A DNA stretch of 64,000 nucleotides, taken from the NCBI RefSeq assembly GCF_004210375.1, contig NC_134830.1, positions 12,276,001 through 12,340,000 on the forward strand, in the 5' to 3' direction. Below are positions 1-12,279 of the stretch, in pieces; position 1 is the first letter of the stretch, and every line of letters starts with the position of its first letter. Source of the DNA: Tachypleus tridentatus (lineage: Eukaryota; Arthropoda; Merostomata; Xiphosura; Limulidae). The notes beneath the pieces were generated by a model. That model saw only the letters and a program-made list of their open reading frames with translations. It searched no databases and was not told the origin of the DNA. The translations under genes and the position numbers were made by a program.

Positions 1-299
1 TTATGTAACACTTTTACAAAGAACAACAGAACTTGTGTTAATGAAACACTTGTTAAAAAGAAAAATAGACACTCATGTTAATGTAATACTTGTCACAAAA
101 AACAAGAGACCGTGTTTATGTAACACTTGTTACAAAGAACAAGATACCTCGTGTTTATGTAACACATGTTAGAAAGAACAATAGATATTCGTGTTAATAT
201 AACACTTGTTACAAAGAACAAGAGAACTCGTGTTTATGTAACCCGTGTTACAAAGAACATGAGCCTCTCATATTAATGTAACACTTGTTATATTGTCAT

Positions 300-832
300 C
301 AGTGTCTCTTGTTCTTTGTAACAAATGTTACATTAAAATGAATCTCTTGTTCTTTTTTAACAAGTGTTATAATAACAAGATTTCTCTTGTTCTTTGCAAT
401 AAGTATTAAACTAAGATTAGTGTCTTTTGTTCTTTGTAACAAGTGTTATATTAACACGACTTCTCTTTTTTCTTTGTAACCAGTGTAAGATTAACACGAG
501 TGTCTCCTGCTCATTGTACCAAGTTTTGTATTAATGAGTTTTCTTGTTCTTTGTAACAAATGTTATATTAACATCATTGTCTCTTGTTTTTTGTAGCAAC
601 TGTTATATTAACACAACTTCTTGTTCTTTGTAAGAAGTGTTATATCAACATAAGTGTCTCTTGTTCTTTGTAACAAGTGTTACATTAACATGAGAGGTTC
701 TTGTACATTCTAACAAGTGTTAGATAAACACGAGTTCTCTTGTTCTTTGTAACAAGTGTTACATCAACACGAGTTCTCTTATTCTTTGTAACAAGTGTTA
801 CATAAACACGAGTTCTCTTGTTCGTTGTAACA
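300..832 (-). repeat. Inverted minisatellite block 1
   Basis: The units here read as the reverse complement (CTTGTTCTTTGTAACAAGTG). The switch into the block carries CATCAGTGTCTCTTGTTC just after a truncated CTTGTTA. The switch out carries AACATGTTAATTTAACAC. The block matches 3303-3830 nearly unit for unit. Confidence 0.92.
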
Positions 833-2921
833 ACTAACATGTTAATTTAACACTTGTTACAAAGAACAAGAGACACTCATGTTAATTTTACACTTATTGC
901 AAAGAACAAGAGAACTCGTGTTAATGTAATACTTGTTACAAAGAACAAGAGAAATCGTTTTAATATAACACTCTGTACAATAAACAAGAGACACTCATCT
1001 TAATGTTACACTTGTTGCAAAGAACAAAAAAACATCATGTGAATCTAACACTTGTTACAAAAAACAAACACTCGTGTTAATGTAACACTTGTTACAAAGA
1101 ACAGGAGACACTCGTGTTAATGTAACACTTGTTACAAAGAACAAGAGACACTCAAGTTAATGTAACACTTGTTACCAAGAACAAGAGACGTTCATGTTAA
1201 TGTAACACTTCTTATCAAGAACAAAAGACACTCATGTTAATCTAGCACTTATTACAAAGAACAGAACGCGTGTTAATATAACACTTGTTACAAAGAACAA
1301 GAGACAATCATGTTTATGTAACACTTGTTACAAAGAACAAGAAACACTCACGTTATTATAACACTTGTTACAAAGAACAAGAAACACTCACGTTATTATA
1401 ACACTTGTTACAAAGAACAAGAGACACTCATGTTAATATAACACTTGTTACAAAGAACAAGAGACACTCATGAAAATGTAACACTTGTTACAAAGAACAA
1501 GAGACACTCATGAAAATGTAACACTTGTTACAAAGAACAAGAAACTCGTGTTTATGTAACACTTGTTACAAAGAACAAGAGAACTCGTGTTTATGTAACA
1601 CAAGTTACAAAGAACAAGAGAACTCGTGTTTATGTAACACATGTTACAAAGAACAAGAGAACTCGTGTTTATGTAACACATGTTACAAAGAACAAGAGAA
1701 CTCGTGTTTATGTAACACATGTTACAAAGAACAAAAGAACTCGTGTTTATGTAACACTTGTTACGAAGAACAAGAGACCTCATGTCAATATAACACTTGT
1801 TACAAAGAACATGAAACAATCATATCAATGTAACACTTGTTACAAAGAACAAGAGGCACTCGTGTTATTGTAAAACTTGTTACAAAGAACAAGAGACACT
1901 CAAGTTAATGTAACACTTTTTACCAAGAACAAGAGACGCTCATGTTAATGTAACACTTCTTATCAAGAACAGAAGACACTCATGTTAATGTAAAACTTAT
2001 TACAAAGAAGAGAACTCATGTTAACATAACACTTGTTACAAAGAACAAGAGACAATCATGTTAATATAACACTTGTTTGAAAGAACGAGAGAACTCGTGT
2101 TAATATGAACATGTTACAAAGAACAAGAGACACTCATGTTTATGTAACACTTGTTAGGAAAAACAAGAAACAATGATGTTAATATAACACTTGTTTCAAA
2201 GAATAAGAGAACTCATGCTAATATAAAACTTGTTACAAAAAGAAGAGACAATCATCTTTATGCAACACATGTTACAAAGAACAAGAGACACTCACATTAT
2301 TATAACACTTGTTACAAAGAAAAAGAGACCGTGTTTATGTAACACTTGTTACAAAGAAAAAGAGAACACGTTTTTTGTTTACGTAACACATGTTACAAAA
2401 AACAAGAGACACTCATGTTTACGTAACACATGTTACAAAGAACAAGAGACAATCATCTTTATGTAACACTTGTTACATAGAACAAGAGACACTCATGTTT
2501 ATGTAAGACTTGTTACAAAAAACAACACTCACGTTATTATAAGACTTGTTACAAAGGACAAGAGAACTCGTGTTTATGTAACACTTGTTACAAAGAAAAA
2601 GAGACACTCATGCTAATGTAACACTTGTTACAAAAAAAGAGACACTCATGTCAATATAACACTTGTTACAAAGAACAAGAGAACTCGTGTTAATATAACA
2701 CTGGTTACAAAGAAGAAGAGATATTCAAGTCAATGTAACACTTGTTACAAAGAACAAGAGACTCATGTTAATATAACACTTATTGCGAAGAAAAGAGAAC
2801 TCGTGTTAATATAACACTTGTTACAAAGAACAAGAGATATGTTAATGTAACACTTGTTACAAAGAACAACGAACCTAATGTCAATATAACACTTGTTACA
2901 AAGAAGAAGAGACATTCATGT

Positions 2922-4095
2922 TTATGTAACACTTTTACAAAGAACAACAGAACTCGTGTTAATGAAACACTTGTTAAAAAGAAAAATAGACACTCATGTT
3001 AATGTAACACTTGTTACAAAGAACAAGAGACACTCATGAAAATGTAACACTTGTTACAAAGAACAAGATAACTCGTGTTTATGTAACACATGTTAAAAGA
3101 ACAATAGATATTCGTGTTAATATAACACTTGTTACAAAGAACAAGAAACACTTACGTTAATAAAGTACTTGTTACAAAGAACAAGAGAACTCGTGTTTAT
3201 GTAACCCGTGTTACAAAGAACAAGAGAACTCGTGTTTATGTAACCCGTGTTACAAAGAACATGAGCCTCTCATATTAATGTAACACTTGTTCTATTGTCA
3301 TCAGTGTCTCTTGTTCTTTGTAACAAGTGTTACATTAAAATGAATCTCTTGTTCTTTTTAACAAGTGTTATAATAACAAGATTTCTCTTGTTCTTTGCAA
3401 TAAGTATTAAACTAAGATTAGTGTCTTTTGTTCTTTGTAACAAGTGTTATATTAACACGACTTCTCTTTTTTCTTTGTAACAAGTGTAAGATTAACACGA
3501 GTGTCTCCTGCTTATTGTACCAAGTTTTGTATTAATGAGTTTTCTTGTTCTTTGTAACAAATGTTATATTAACATGATTGTCTCTTGTTTTTGTAGCAAC
3601 TGTTATATTAACACAACTCCTTGTTCTTTGTAAGAAGTGTTATATCAACATAAGTGTCTCTTGTTCTTTGTAACAAGGGTTACATTAACATGAGAGGTTC
3701 TTGTACATTCTAACAAGTGTTAGATAAACACGAGTTCTCTTGTTCTTTGTAACAAGTAGTTACATAAACACGAGTTCTCTTATTCTTTGTAACAAGTGTT
3801 ACATAAACACGAGTTCTCTTGTTCGTTGTAACAAGTAACATGTTAATTTAACACTTGTTACAAAGAACAAGAGACCTCATGTTAATTTTACACTTATTGC
3901 AAAGAACAAGAGAACTCGTGTTAATGTAATACTTGTTACAAAGAACAAGAGAAATCGTTTTAATATAACACTCTGTACAATAAACAAGAGACACTCATCT
4001 TAATGTTACACTTGTTGCAAAGAACAAAAAACAGTCATGTGAATCTAACACTTGTTACAAAAACAAAAACTCGTGTTAATGTAACACTTGTTACA
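2922..4095 (+). repeat. Higher-order duplicate of 1-1100
   Basis: The rare unit variants at the window start (ACACTTTTACAAAGAACAAC, then a unit with AAAAAGAAAAATAGACAC) recur from 2922. Correspondence continues through inverted block 2 to about 4095, with one or two extra units inside (offset 2.92 kb at the start, about 3.0 kb later). This shows amplification of multi-unit segments on top of single-unit turnover. Confidence 0.85.
3303..3830 (-). repeat. Inverted minisatellite block 2
   Basis: This block has the same unit order and the same two orientation-switch junctions as block 1, about 3.0 kb away. It is therefore a duplicated copy of block 1, not a separate inversion. Confidence 0.92.
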
Positions 4096-4813
4096 AAGAA
4101 CAAGAGACACTCGTGTTAATGTAACACTTGTTACAAAGAACAGGAGACACTCATGTTAATGTAACACTTGTTACAAAGAACAAGAGACACTCGTGTTAAT
4201 GTAACACTTGTTACAAAGAACAAGAGACACTCGTGTTAATGTAACACTTGTTAAAAAGAACAAGAAAACTCGTGTCAATATAACACTTGTTACAAAGAAT
4301 AACAGACGCTCATGTTAATGTAACTCTTCTTATCAAGAACAAAAGACACTCTTATTAATGTAACACTTGTTACAAAGAGCAAGAGACACTCATGTTAATG
4401 TAATACTTGTTACAAAGAACAAGAGAACTCTTCTTAATATAACATTTGTTACAAAGAACAAGAGAACTCCAGTTAATATAACACTAGCTACAAAGAACAA
4501 GAGAACTCGTGTTAATAGAACACTTGTTATAAAAGAACAAGTCATTCATGTTAATGTAACACTTGTTACAAAAAACAAAGACACTCGTGTTAATGTAACA
4601 CTTGTTACAAAGAACAAGAGACACTCATTTTTATGTAACACTTGTTAGAAAAAACAAGAAACAATGATGTTAATATAAAACTTGTTTCAAAAAATAAGAG
4701 AACTCATGCTAATATAAAACTTGTTAAAAAAAGAAGAGACAATCATCTTTATGTAACACTTCTTACAAAGAACAAGAGACACTCATGTTAATGTAACACT
4801 TGTTATATTCACA

Positions 4814-5745
4814 TCAGTGTCTCTTATTCTTTCAAACATGTGTTAGATTAACATGATTGTTTCTTGTTCTTTGTAACAAGTGTTACATAAACATGAGCGT
4901 CTCTTGTTCTTTGTAACAAGTGTTACATTGATATCATTGTTTCTTGTTCTTTGTAAAAATGTTATAATAACAAGATTTCTCTTGTTCTTTGAAACAAATT
5001 TTAGATTAAAACGATTTCTCTTGTTCTTTGCAATAAGTATTAAACTAAGATCAGTGTCTCTTGTTCTTTGTAACAAGTGTTATATTAACACGACTTCTCT
5101 TTTTTCTTTGAAAGAAGTGTAACATTAACACGAGTGTCTCCTGCTTATTGTACCAAGTTTTGTATTAATGAGTTTTCTTGTTCATGGTAACAAGTATTAC
5201 ATTAACACGAGTTCTCTTGTTCTTTGTAACAAATGTTATACTAACATGATTGTCTCTTGTTTTTTGTAGCAACAGTTATAGTAACACGACTTCTGGTTCT
5301 TTATAACAAGTGTTATATCAACATAAGTGTCTCTTGTTCATTGTAACAAGTGTTACATTGATATGATTGTTTCTTGTTCTTTATAACAAGTGTTACATTG
5401 ATATGATTGTTTCTTGTTTTTGTAACAAGTGTTACAATGACATGAGTGTGTCTAGTCCTTTGTAACAAGTGTTATATTCATACAAGTTCTTTGTTCTTTG
5501 TAACAAGTGTTATATTAATACGAGTTCTCTTGTTCTTTGTAACAAGTGTTACATTACATGAAAGGCTCTTGTACATTCTAACAAGTGTTAGATTAACATG
5601 AGTGTCTCTTGTTCTTTGTAACAAGTGTTACGTTGATATGATTGTTTCTTGTTCTTTGTAACAAGTGTTACACTAACATGAGTGTCTCTAAGTCTTTGTA
5701 ACAAGTGTTAGATAAACACGAGTTCTCTTGTTCTTTGTAACAAGT
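4814..5745 (-). repeat. Inverted minisatellite block 3
   Basis: This is the longest reverse block. It enters through a CATCAGTGTCTCTTATTC version of the shared junction and leaves through the AAGTAACATGTTAATATAAC junction. Units around 5030-5330 correspond to those near 405-660 and 3410-3660, so it contains a third, diverged part of the higher-order repeat plus extra units. Confidence 0.9.
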
Positions 5746-6167
5746 AACATGTTAATATAACACTTGTTACAAAGAACAAAAGACACGTTTATGTAACACT
5801 TGTTACAAAGAACAAGAGACACTCATGTTAATTTTACACTTGCTACAAAGAACAAGAGAACTCGTGTTAATAGAGAACTTGTAATAAAGAACAAGACATT
5901 CATGTTAATATAACACTTGTTACAAAGAACAAGAGACACTCGTGTTAATGTAACACTTGTTAAAAAGAACAAGATAACTCATGTCAATATAACACTTGTT
6001 ACCAAGAACAAGAGATGCTCGTGTTAATGTAACACTTCTTATCAAGAACAAAAGACACTCATGTTAATGTAACACTTATTACAAAGAAGAGAACTCGTGT
6101 TAATATAACACTTGTTACAAAGAGCAAGTGACACTCATATTAATGTAACACTTGTTATAGTGACATC

Positions 6168-6720
6168 AGTGTCTCTTGTTCTTTCAAACATGTGTTAGAT
6201 TAACATGCTTGTCTTTTGTTCTTTGTAACAAATGTTATATTGACATGAGTGTCTCTTGTTCTTTGTAACAAGTGTTACATTGATATGATTGTTTCTTGTT
6301 CTTTGTAACAAGTGTTACACTATCATGAGTGTCTCTAGTTCTTTGTAACAAGTGTTAGATAAACGCGAGCGGAGTTCTCTTGTTCTTTGTAACAAGTGTT
6401 ATATAAACACGAGTTCTCTTGTTCTTTGTAACAAGTGTTATATTAACACGAGTGTCTCTTGTTCTTTGTAACAAGTGTTACATTAACATGAATGTCTTGT
6501 TCTTTATTACAAGTTCTCTATTAACACGAGTTCTCTTGTTCTTTGTAGCAAGTGTAAAATTAACATGAGTGTCTCTTGTTCTTTGTAACAAGTGTTACAT
6601 TAACATGAATGTCTCTTGTTCTTTATTACAAGTTCTATTAACACGAGTTCTCTTGTTCTTTGTAGCAAGTGTAAAATTAACATGAGTGTCTCTTGTTCTT
6701 TGTAACAAGTGTTATATTAA
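6168..6720 (-). repeat. Inverted minisatellite block 4
   Basis: The block enters through the same CATCAGTGTCTCTTGTTC junction as the other reverse blocks. It leaves through a different junction near 6720 (TTAACATGATACTTGTTAC). Units near 6490-6560 are locally duplicated at 6590-6660. Confidence 0.9.
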
Positions 6721-7105
6721 CATGATACTTGTTACAAAGAACAAGAGACACTCATGTCATTGTAACACTTGTTACGAAGAACAAGAAACAATCATATCAA
6801 TGTAACACTTGTTATAAAGAACAAGAAACAATCATATCAATGTAACACTTGTTACAATGAACAAGAGACACTTATGTTGATATAACACTTGTTACAAAGA
6901 ACCAGAAGTCGTGTTACTATAACTGTTGCTACAAAAAACAAGAGACAATCATGTTAATATAACATTTGTTACAAAGAACAAGAGAACTCGTGTTTATGTA
7001 ACATTTGTTACAAAGAACAAGAGACAGTCATGTTGATGTGTCACTTGTCACAGAAAGAACAAGAGAATTCGTGTTAATATAACACTTATTCCTTGTTTGT
7101 TACAG

Positions 7106-7524
7106 TCCAATCGTTGGAGTTCTCCTGTTACATATTATAATTTATCTTGGAGAAGTCTCTGATTTATTATGTTATGTGTGTTACACATTATGATTTCAAA
7201 AATATCCTGGACATTTTAATTTAGAACTTAAATAAATATTAATATGTATCAAATTTATGATACTTTCCAACAAGACATACACACAATTTTCTTTGTTAAC
7301 ACAAATATACATTTATATACAAAAAAACAATGCAATTTAAAATAATGATGATTACAAATAGTGAATGCAAATAATTATTTGTATACAAAAATTTTACAAA
7401 CTCACAAACAATATTCAGTCTTCTATGTGGTCTGGAACTGAATATTTTATTGACAGCCTTACACTGCTTTATATGTAAATATCAAATACATATAAATATA
7501 TACACAGGTATAGATAATACATAC
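7106..7524. other. AT-rich unique sequence, no gene seen
   Basis: This is transition DNA between the minisatellite and the exon candidate. It is AT-rich and stop-dense, with no repeat family I recognise. If the exon at 7525-7641 is real, this is the intron or 3' region downstream of it. Confidence 0.6.
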
Positions 7525-7641
7525 CCTTTGTTTTATGGTTTTAAACTTTTGATTATCAGACAAGTCACTGCAGTCTCTTCGAGTAAACGCTGTAATTTTC
7601 TCATGTGAAGAAATAGAACCTATGATAGACACTTGAACTTC
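7525..7641 (-). CDS. Candidate internal coding exon of an unidentified host gene
   Basis: On the minus strand a 117-nt stretch is open for exactly 39 codons in one phase; the other two phases contain stops. It is preceded by a pyrimidine-rich acceptor ending TTGTTATTTTCAG and followed by a strong donor, AGG|GTATGT. The peptide begins EVQVSIIGSISSHEKITAF and ends NQKFKTIKQR. It is hydrophilic and I recognise no domain. A symmetrical phase-0 exon with near-consensus sites on both sides is unlikely, though not impossible, by chance in AT-rich DNA. Any further exons would lie at higher coordinates (5') or be separated from it by the minisatellite (3'). I found no second exon with equal support. 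Confidence 0.5.
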
Positions 7642-9406
7642 CTGAAAATAACAACAAACAAAAGAGCCATAATTGTCGTTAGGTCATCTGTAAAGAAACT
7701 TAATATATTACCTAAAATGAAAAGAGAAAAAGTGCAAATTTCAATGTAAAAAAGAGACTGTTGGAAATAATAGCCAGTTATGAAGTTGTAAAAACTATCT
7801 TGAGTTACACTTAAAATTAAGAATTAATTAATCAATCAGTATAAATAGTTATTTACAACTTTCAACTGATAAGATCTGATTTCCATACAGTACTTAATAA
7901 TAAGATCTTTATTAGTGTGTAATTTAGGCTAATGCAGTGAGTTATGTGGAATCTTTAATAATATACTATGTTCAAGTAGAGCTGCATTAGTATAAGAAAA
8001 ATTGGATACAGAAACTTAATAGAAAATTTTATGAGATATTTATATAATGAAGTAGTACAGAATCTCTTAGTAACTGAGTTCATGAAAGAAAAAGACTGGG
8101 TTCAAAATAACTACAAACAAACAATCCTTATTAATTCACTAACACAAACATTGCGTGTGTATACTTGCCCAAGGAACAATAAACAGTCTCTTCTACAAAA
8201 ATAAGTATCATCATTTTATTGAGCTTAAACTATCTACAGGGTAGCTGACCTCTCAAAAGGATTGCTTTCAGATGTAGTACATGCAGTTAATCTGAGGAAG
8301 TTAAAGGGAAGACACATTACATATCTGAATAATAAGGGATGGCTTTGAGTGTTTTGTTATTATTTTAGGGTTTAGTACAGTGGATAGGACAGTCTCAACA
8401 TACTGGCATATTCCTTGTTGTTTTTAAATTACATGTATTTATTTGTACACACAATATTTTTCTCTCTCCCCTAATTCAGGCTTGTCTTCAAACTAGTAGA
8501 TAATTTTAACTTTCAAAAAAATAAAATTCAAAGTTGAACGATGGTTACACAGTGTGTTAAGTTTTTACCATTCTTGTGAACACTTATGACAAAGACAGTA
8601 CAACCCTTAGACAAAGAACTCGATACACCATCCTAATTTTAAAAATTCTCCATAAAAAGAATTCAATATCATAATTTTATTAACATGCCTTACAACACAG
8701 AAATTTACCACCAAAGTACAGAACAACTATATAAACCCTATAATGAACACTTCAGAAACTTTTAACAAAGAAATGCAATAAAGAAAATCCCTTCCATAAT
8801 GATTATACAAAATAAATTTTAACATAGCAGAAAATACAAATTTCAATCTCAAAAGAAAAATGATTTAAATAATATACATTTAATGTATAGTTACAATGAA
8901 AAATAATGTTTAAGAATAATACATAAAACTGCAAACAATGAAATGCAAAATAACCCTTGAATAACAACTCATGACATAAGAGGAAGCTATTCTTTAGATG
9001 AAATAAAGATAGATAAATTAATAACTTCTTTTGCTCTATGACAAATGAAGAACAAATCAGCATTAGATCAAAAATTAAGCCTTTATACATTAAATAAAAT
9101 TACTTCCAAAAAAATTTAAAAGTATATATAAAATAACACTTAATAATACATACTAAACAAATTAATCTTTTAAAGAAATTCAGTACTAACATAATGATTA
9201 TAATAAAAAAATGTAGGGACATATGTACTGAAATTGGTATGTTTACATTATAAAACCAAATCAATCAAACCCACTAGCCAGCCACTGCAAATTATGTATA
9301 CTTTAATCAATTACTCATTCTTAAATACCAAAAACAATATATCAGAAGAGAAAAAGCAAATAATAAAAAGAGAAAATACCACGATGCTTATATATCACTC
9401 AATTAA
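7642..9406. other. AT-rich sequence, no recognisable feature
   Basis: The sequence is AT-rich with frequent stops on both strands. A 28-nt exon-like stretch near 8169-8196 (minus strand, TTTTTGTAG acceptor and GTATAC donor) is too short to support. The long open frame between 8803 and 9090 is low-complexity Leu/Phe/Ile/Tyr and looks like chance. Confidence 0.5.

Positions 9407-9440
<34 letters not shown>
9407..9440. repeat. (AT)n/(AC)n microsatellite
   Basis: A run of about 13 AT dinucleotides is followed by ACACACAT. It directly abuts the left end of the MITE at 9442. Confidence 0.95.
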
Positions 9441-9441
<1 letters not shown>

Positions 9442-9442
<1 letters not shown>

Positions 9443-9828
9443 AGGGAGTGAACAAAAGAAGTTGCCCCTTTTAAAATGTTAATTTGTTATGTTTTTAATA
9501 AATAATAGAAAAATTTGTAAAAACTATGTTTTTAGAATGTGCTATTTTTTCAAATATGATATCAAATCCTAATTTTACATGGCTTTTGTAAATACCTGAA
9601 CTTTTATGATTTTGTGACATTTTATCATAAGAAGTGATGTGCACCCTGCTACAGTTTCTTAGATATTCTTATTCCTAGTTGCCTACAATTGTTAAAATTA
9701 GGATTTAAGATCATATTTGAACAGATCTCATCAAGTGTGTTCTAAAAATGTACGTTTTAGATATTTTTCTGTTATCTAATAAAAGATATAACAAATTAAA
9801 AAGGCAACTTTTTTTTGTCCACCTCCTG
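9442..9828. mobile_element. Palindromic foldback MITE (Tc1/mariner-like ends)
   Basis: The ends are inverted repeats. The left end reads CAGGGAGTGAACAAAAGAAG and then TTGCC; the right end in reverse complement reads CAGGAGGTGGACAAAAAAAA and then GTTGCC. The similarity continues inward for most of each ~190-bp arm, for example TTCAAATATGATATCAAATC against the reverse complement of GATTTAAGATCATATTTGAA. TA flanks the left end, while the matching right-hand dinucleotide is CA, so the TA target duplication is only half preserved. There is no coding capacity, so any mobility would have depended on a transposase supplied elsewhere. The CAGGNAGTG...CAAAA end style is typical of Tc1/mariner-type elements; the exact family is not assigned. 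Confidence 0.75.
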
Positions 9829-10630
9829 CACATGGGGAAAATTTATACTAACCTAAGCAGCAGAAATGAGGTCTAACTTTCATCACTCACACTTCATATC
9901 CAACATCACACTCTCTATAGTGGCAGTGGATCACCACTTGGCTGCTGTGGTGTCTCTTATTATTTCTCTAGCTCAGTCTAAAGTTTGGCTGGCTTAAGCC
10001 AGCTCTGTAAGCAGCTGGTGGTGTTACTGCAGTAGATATTTGCAGTTATACATGGTCCAAGCTTTTTGTGGATATTTCCTGACGTGCATACTTTAAAAAA
10101 TTGAACTTGCATCACTGTCAGGACTATGGCAATGAATGTTGATGGTTTCATTTACAAGTCAGCCATCATCTGCAACTGATGCAATCTTCAGAACCTCTTG
10201 GTCACTGGCCTCATATTTAACACTGCCAGTAGTCCAGTGATCCCTTTGTTTATCCCTCTGTTGTTATTGATGACACTACTGACAATAAGATCTTCACAGT
10301 TTGTTGGCTACTAGCAACAATGATTCCAAAGGTGTAGTATTTGTTATTTGTGGTACTGAGTTCTGGAAGACGTGTTTCTCTGCCACCCAACATTCAGCTG
10401 TCCTTTAGGACAACCTCAACTCTCACAGGGCTTCTCTGGCTTAGAGATATAGTGATATTTTGCACAGACCAATGCACGTACACTACTTGTGGCTCATAGT
10501 TTATAGACACATTATGATAAGACACTTAGGAGAGGGTTCCTGATACTGAAGGGCCTACCATTCATCTTTCTTGATAACAATGTTTTGGAAGCTGACTGCC
10601 CTGTCTGCACCACTGGTACAAAGGTGGTGC
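9829..10630. other. Higher-GC stretch, possibly an old degraded coding element
   Basis: Base composition is less AT-rich than its flanks. On the minus strand some stretches look like decayed protein (for example around 10120-10250, VKYEASDQEVLKIASVADDG), interrupted by stops. I cannot assign a family. Confidence 0.25.
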
Positions 10631-10862
10631 TTAGCTAATCATTAGTGGATTCTGCCACTCTGTCCAATAAGGTGTAAGGCTCTTAGGTCTGCTTGGTCCC
10701 CAGACTTCAGAATCAGTTAGGTCCCAAATGTCCAATGAACGACCTGGCAATGCATCTTTTAGCATAGATTTTACTAGGTGGAATGTCAGGCTGGATCCAC
10801 GTGTCTTTGGGTCAATATGAAAATCTAGTTCATTACCAAAAAGAAAGTGCTGGATGTCCACT
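10631..10862 (-). pseudogene. Unidentified coding-like fragment
   Basis: The minus strand is open for about 76 codons with a balanced amino-acid composition (motifs FHIDPKTRGSSLTFHLVKSM and DIWDLTDSEVWGPSRPKSL) and ends at a TAA. A CAAATAACAG at its 5' edge could be a splice acceptor, so it could be a terminal exon. It could equally be a piece of an old transposon protein, given the degraded-looking neighbourhood. I do not recognise the protein. Confidence 0.3.
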
Positions 10863-12279
10863 GTTATTTGCCAAACAAATATAATAGTTTTATAATACTA
10901 TAAAGCTTCAGCACACTAAGGAACTTCACTTCACTGACTAGTTTGAGAACATGACAGCCAAAATGGTCAAAAATTTGATCTTAAACAGTAAAAGAACAGA
11001 TTAAAAATACAAAATTGGGTGAATATCTATTAATCAGATGGTCAGTCTAGTGTAGGTTGAAAAAGTTATAACTGCCAGGTTATAACTATTAAACTCCTCT
11101 CAAAAAATCTATCTTTCGGGTGGAATAATCAACAGACTACTACTGTCACGTGATACTGGTATGTAGGTTCACATGTACTCATAATCGAATCGTCCATGGA
11201 ATGTACATGCCCAGTGTCTGTGAACTTTCTCAGTCCACTGGCTTCACTACGACTTTGTTGACCAATACCTTATCAGCTGTGCTGTTCTTTGTTGTCATTC
11301 CTTTGATAATGGAAAACATGCTTAGCCTTCAGCCAAAATCCAAACACTCCAATACCATCTACACGTAAACAGTACTCAGTTCCAATAAAAAAAAATTGAA
11401 ATCAAGATTACAAAACTTGTTCCTATGCAGAAGCTGGCTCAAGTTAGGTGAAGCCAACCAACCTATACTTCTGACCATTAGAATCCACTAATGTTCATAC
11501 TGTCGTTCTTTAAGGATCATTTTCCACACACCCCACTAGTACAATGGTAAGTCTATGGATTTACATCAGCAGATAGCTAAAGGTGGCTTTGCTATAAGAA
11601 AACACACACACATTGTTTATACACATGTGAAGACTTTAAGGCCTCTTATGCTGATGAAACTAAATGCCAACTTAAAATACCAGCATTTGAATATATCACT
11701 ATACCTATAAAAATTGGAAAAAAAGTTATAAACCTTTCCAACTCTGTTATCTACCATCAATAAAAACAGGACATCCAATTTTTCTCTCCAACTTTAAAAT
11801 ATTTTTGACAGCAATGTCTGAATCAGGAAGGTGTCAAGTTTCATTTATTATAACTATATATGACAAGCAACATTATATCAGCAATGTATTTTCAAAGTAC
11901 CTACAATATTGCCAAAGAGACAAATGGACTTATCTCAATTGGAAAGTAACATAAATTTAGATTTATTAGTATGCGTAAGTTGTCAAAATTTCATCATTCT
12001 TTACTGATATCAGATAATCAAACCACATAATGTTTTCTTTTGATAGAATTTATAGTATTTTAGAATGCACTTAACACTACAATCCAATATATTTTCTCAC
12101 ATTATAATAAACCAATTGCAAAATATGTAAAAAAGAAATTGTGATTATAAAGAGTTTTTTGCAGTAATTATGTCATATCTCAAAACCAATATGGCACAAG
12201 AAGGTTAAACTTCACAGGGGTATAAAGGATATTACGTGGATATAAAGGCCAAAGTTGTCATATGATGCCATTAAGAGCA
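10863..12279. other. No recognisable gene
   Basis: Mixed-composition unique sequence. A short coding-like stretch on the minus strand near 11270-11370 (VDGIGVFGFWLKAKHVFHYQ) is interrupted by stops downstream. It may belong to the same unknown degraded element as 10631-10862. Nothing else is supported. Confidence 0.35.

Larger units (their letters stand above)
1..7105. repeat. 38-40 bp minisatellite in alternating orientation blocks
   Basis: About 180 units of a 38-40 bp repeat fill this stretch and run off the left edge. The forward unit reads roughly TAACACTTGTTACAAAGAAC followed by AAGAGACACTCATGTTAATG. A 39-bp variant has AGAACTCGTGT in place of the AGACACTCATG part. The unit holds two overlapping inverted repeats: TGTAAC/GTTACA around a 4-nt loop, and CTTGTT/AACAAG around a 6-nt loop. 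Forward blocks are about 1-290, 833-3296, 3836-4806, 5750-6157 and 6722-7105; the reverse-complement blocks lie between them. Divergence between units is moderate. No gene is supported here: the open frames arise because 39 is a multiple of three. Confidence 0.97.

Noticed and set aside
1525-1833. Cys-rich 13-residue repeat protein (CNTCYKEQENSCL)
   Set aside because: A run of 39-bp minisatellite units keeps one frame open by arithmetic; neighbouring units of 38 or 40 bp destroy it, and the opposite strand is open for the same reason.
1-7105. CRISPR-like array
   Set aside because: There are no unique spacers; the units are contiguous, diverged and strand-switching, and the context is eukaryotic.
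1-7105. Steroid-receptor half sites (AGAACA) in every minisatellite unit
   Set aside because: A 6-bp match repeated by duplication carries no independent evidence of function.
8803-9090. 95-codon minus-strand frame
   Set aside because: Low-complexity, hydrophobic, AT-driven composition with no splice or start context.
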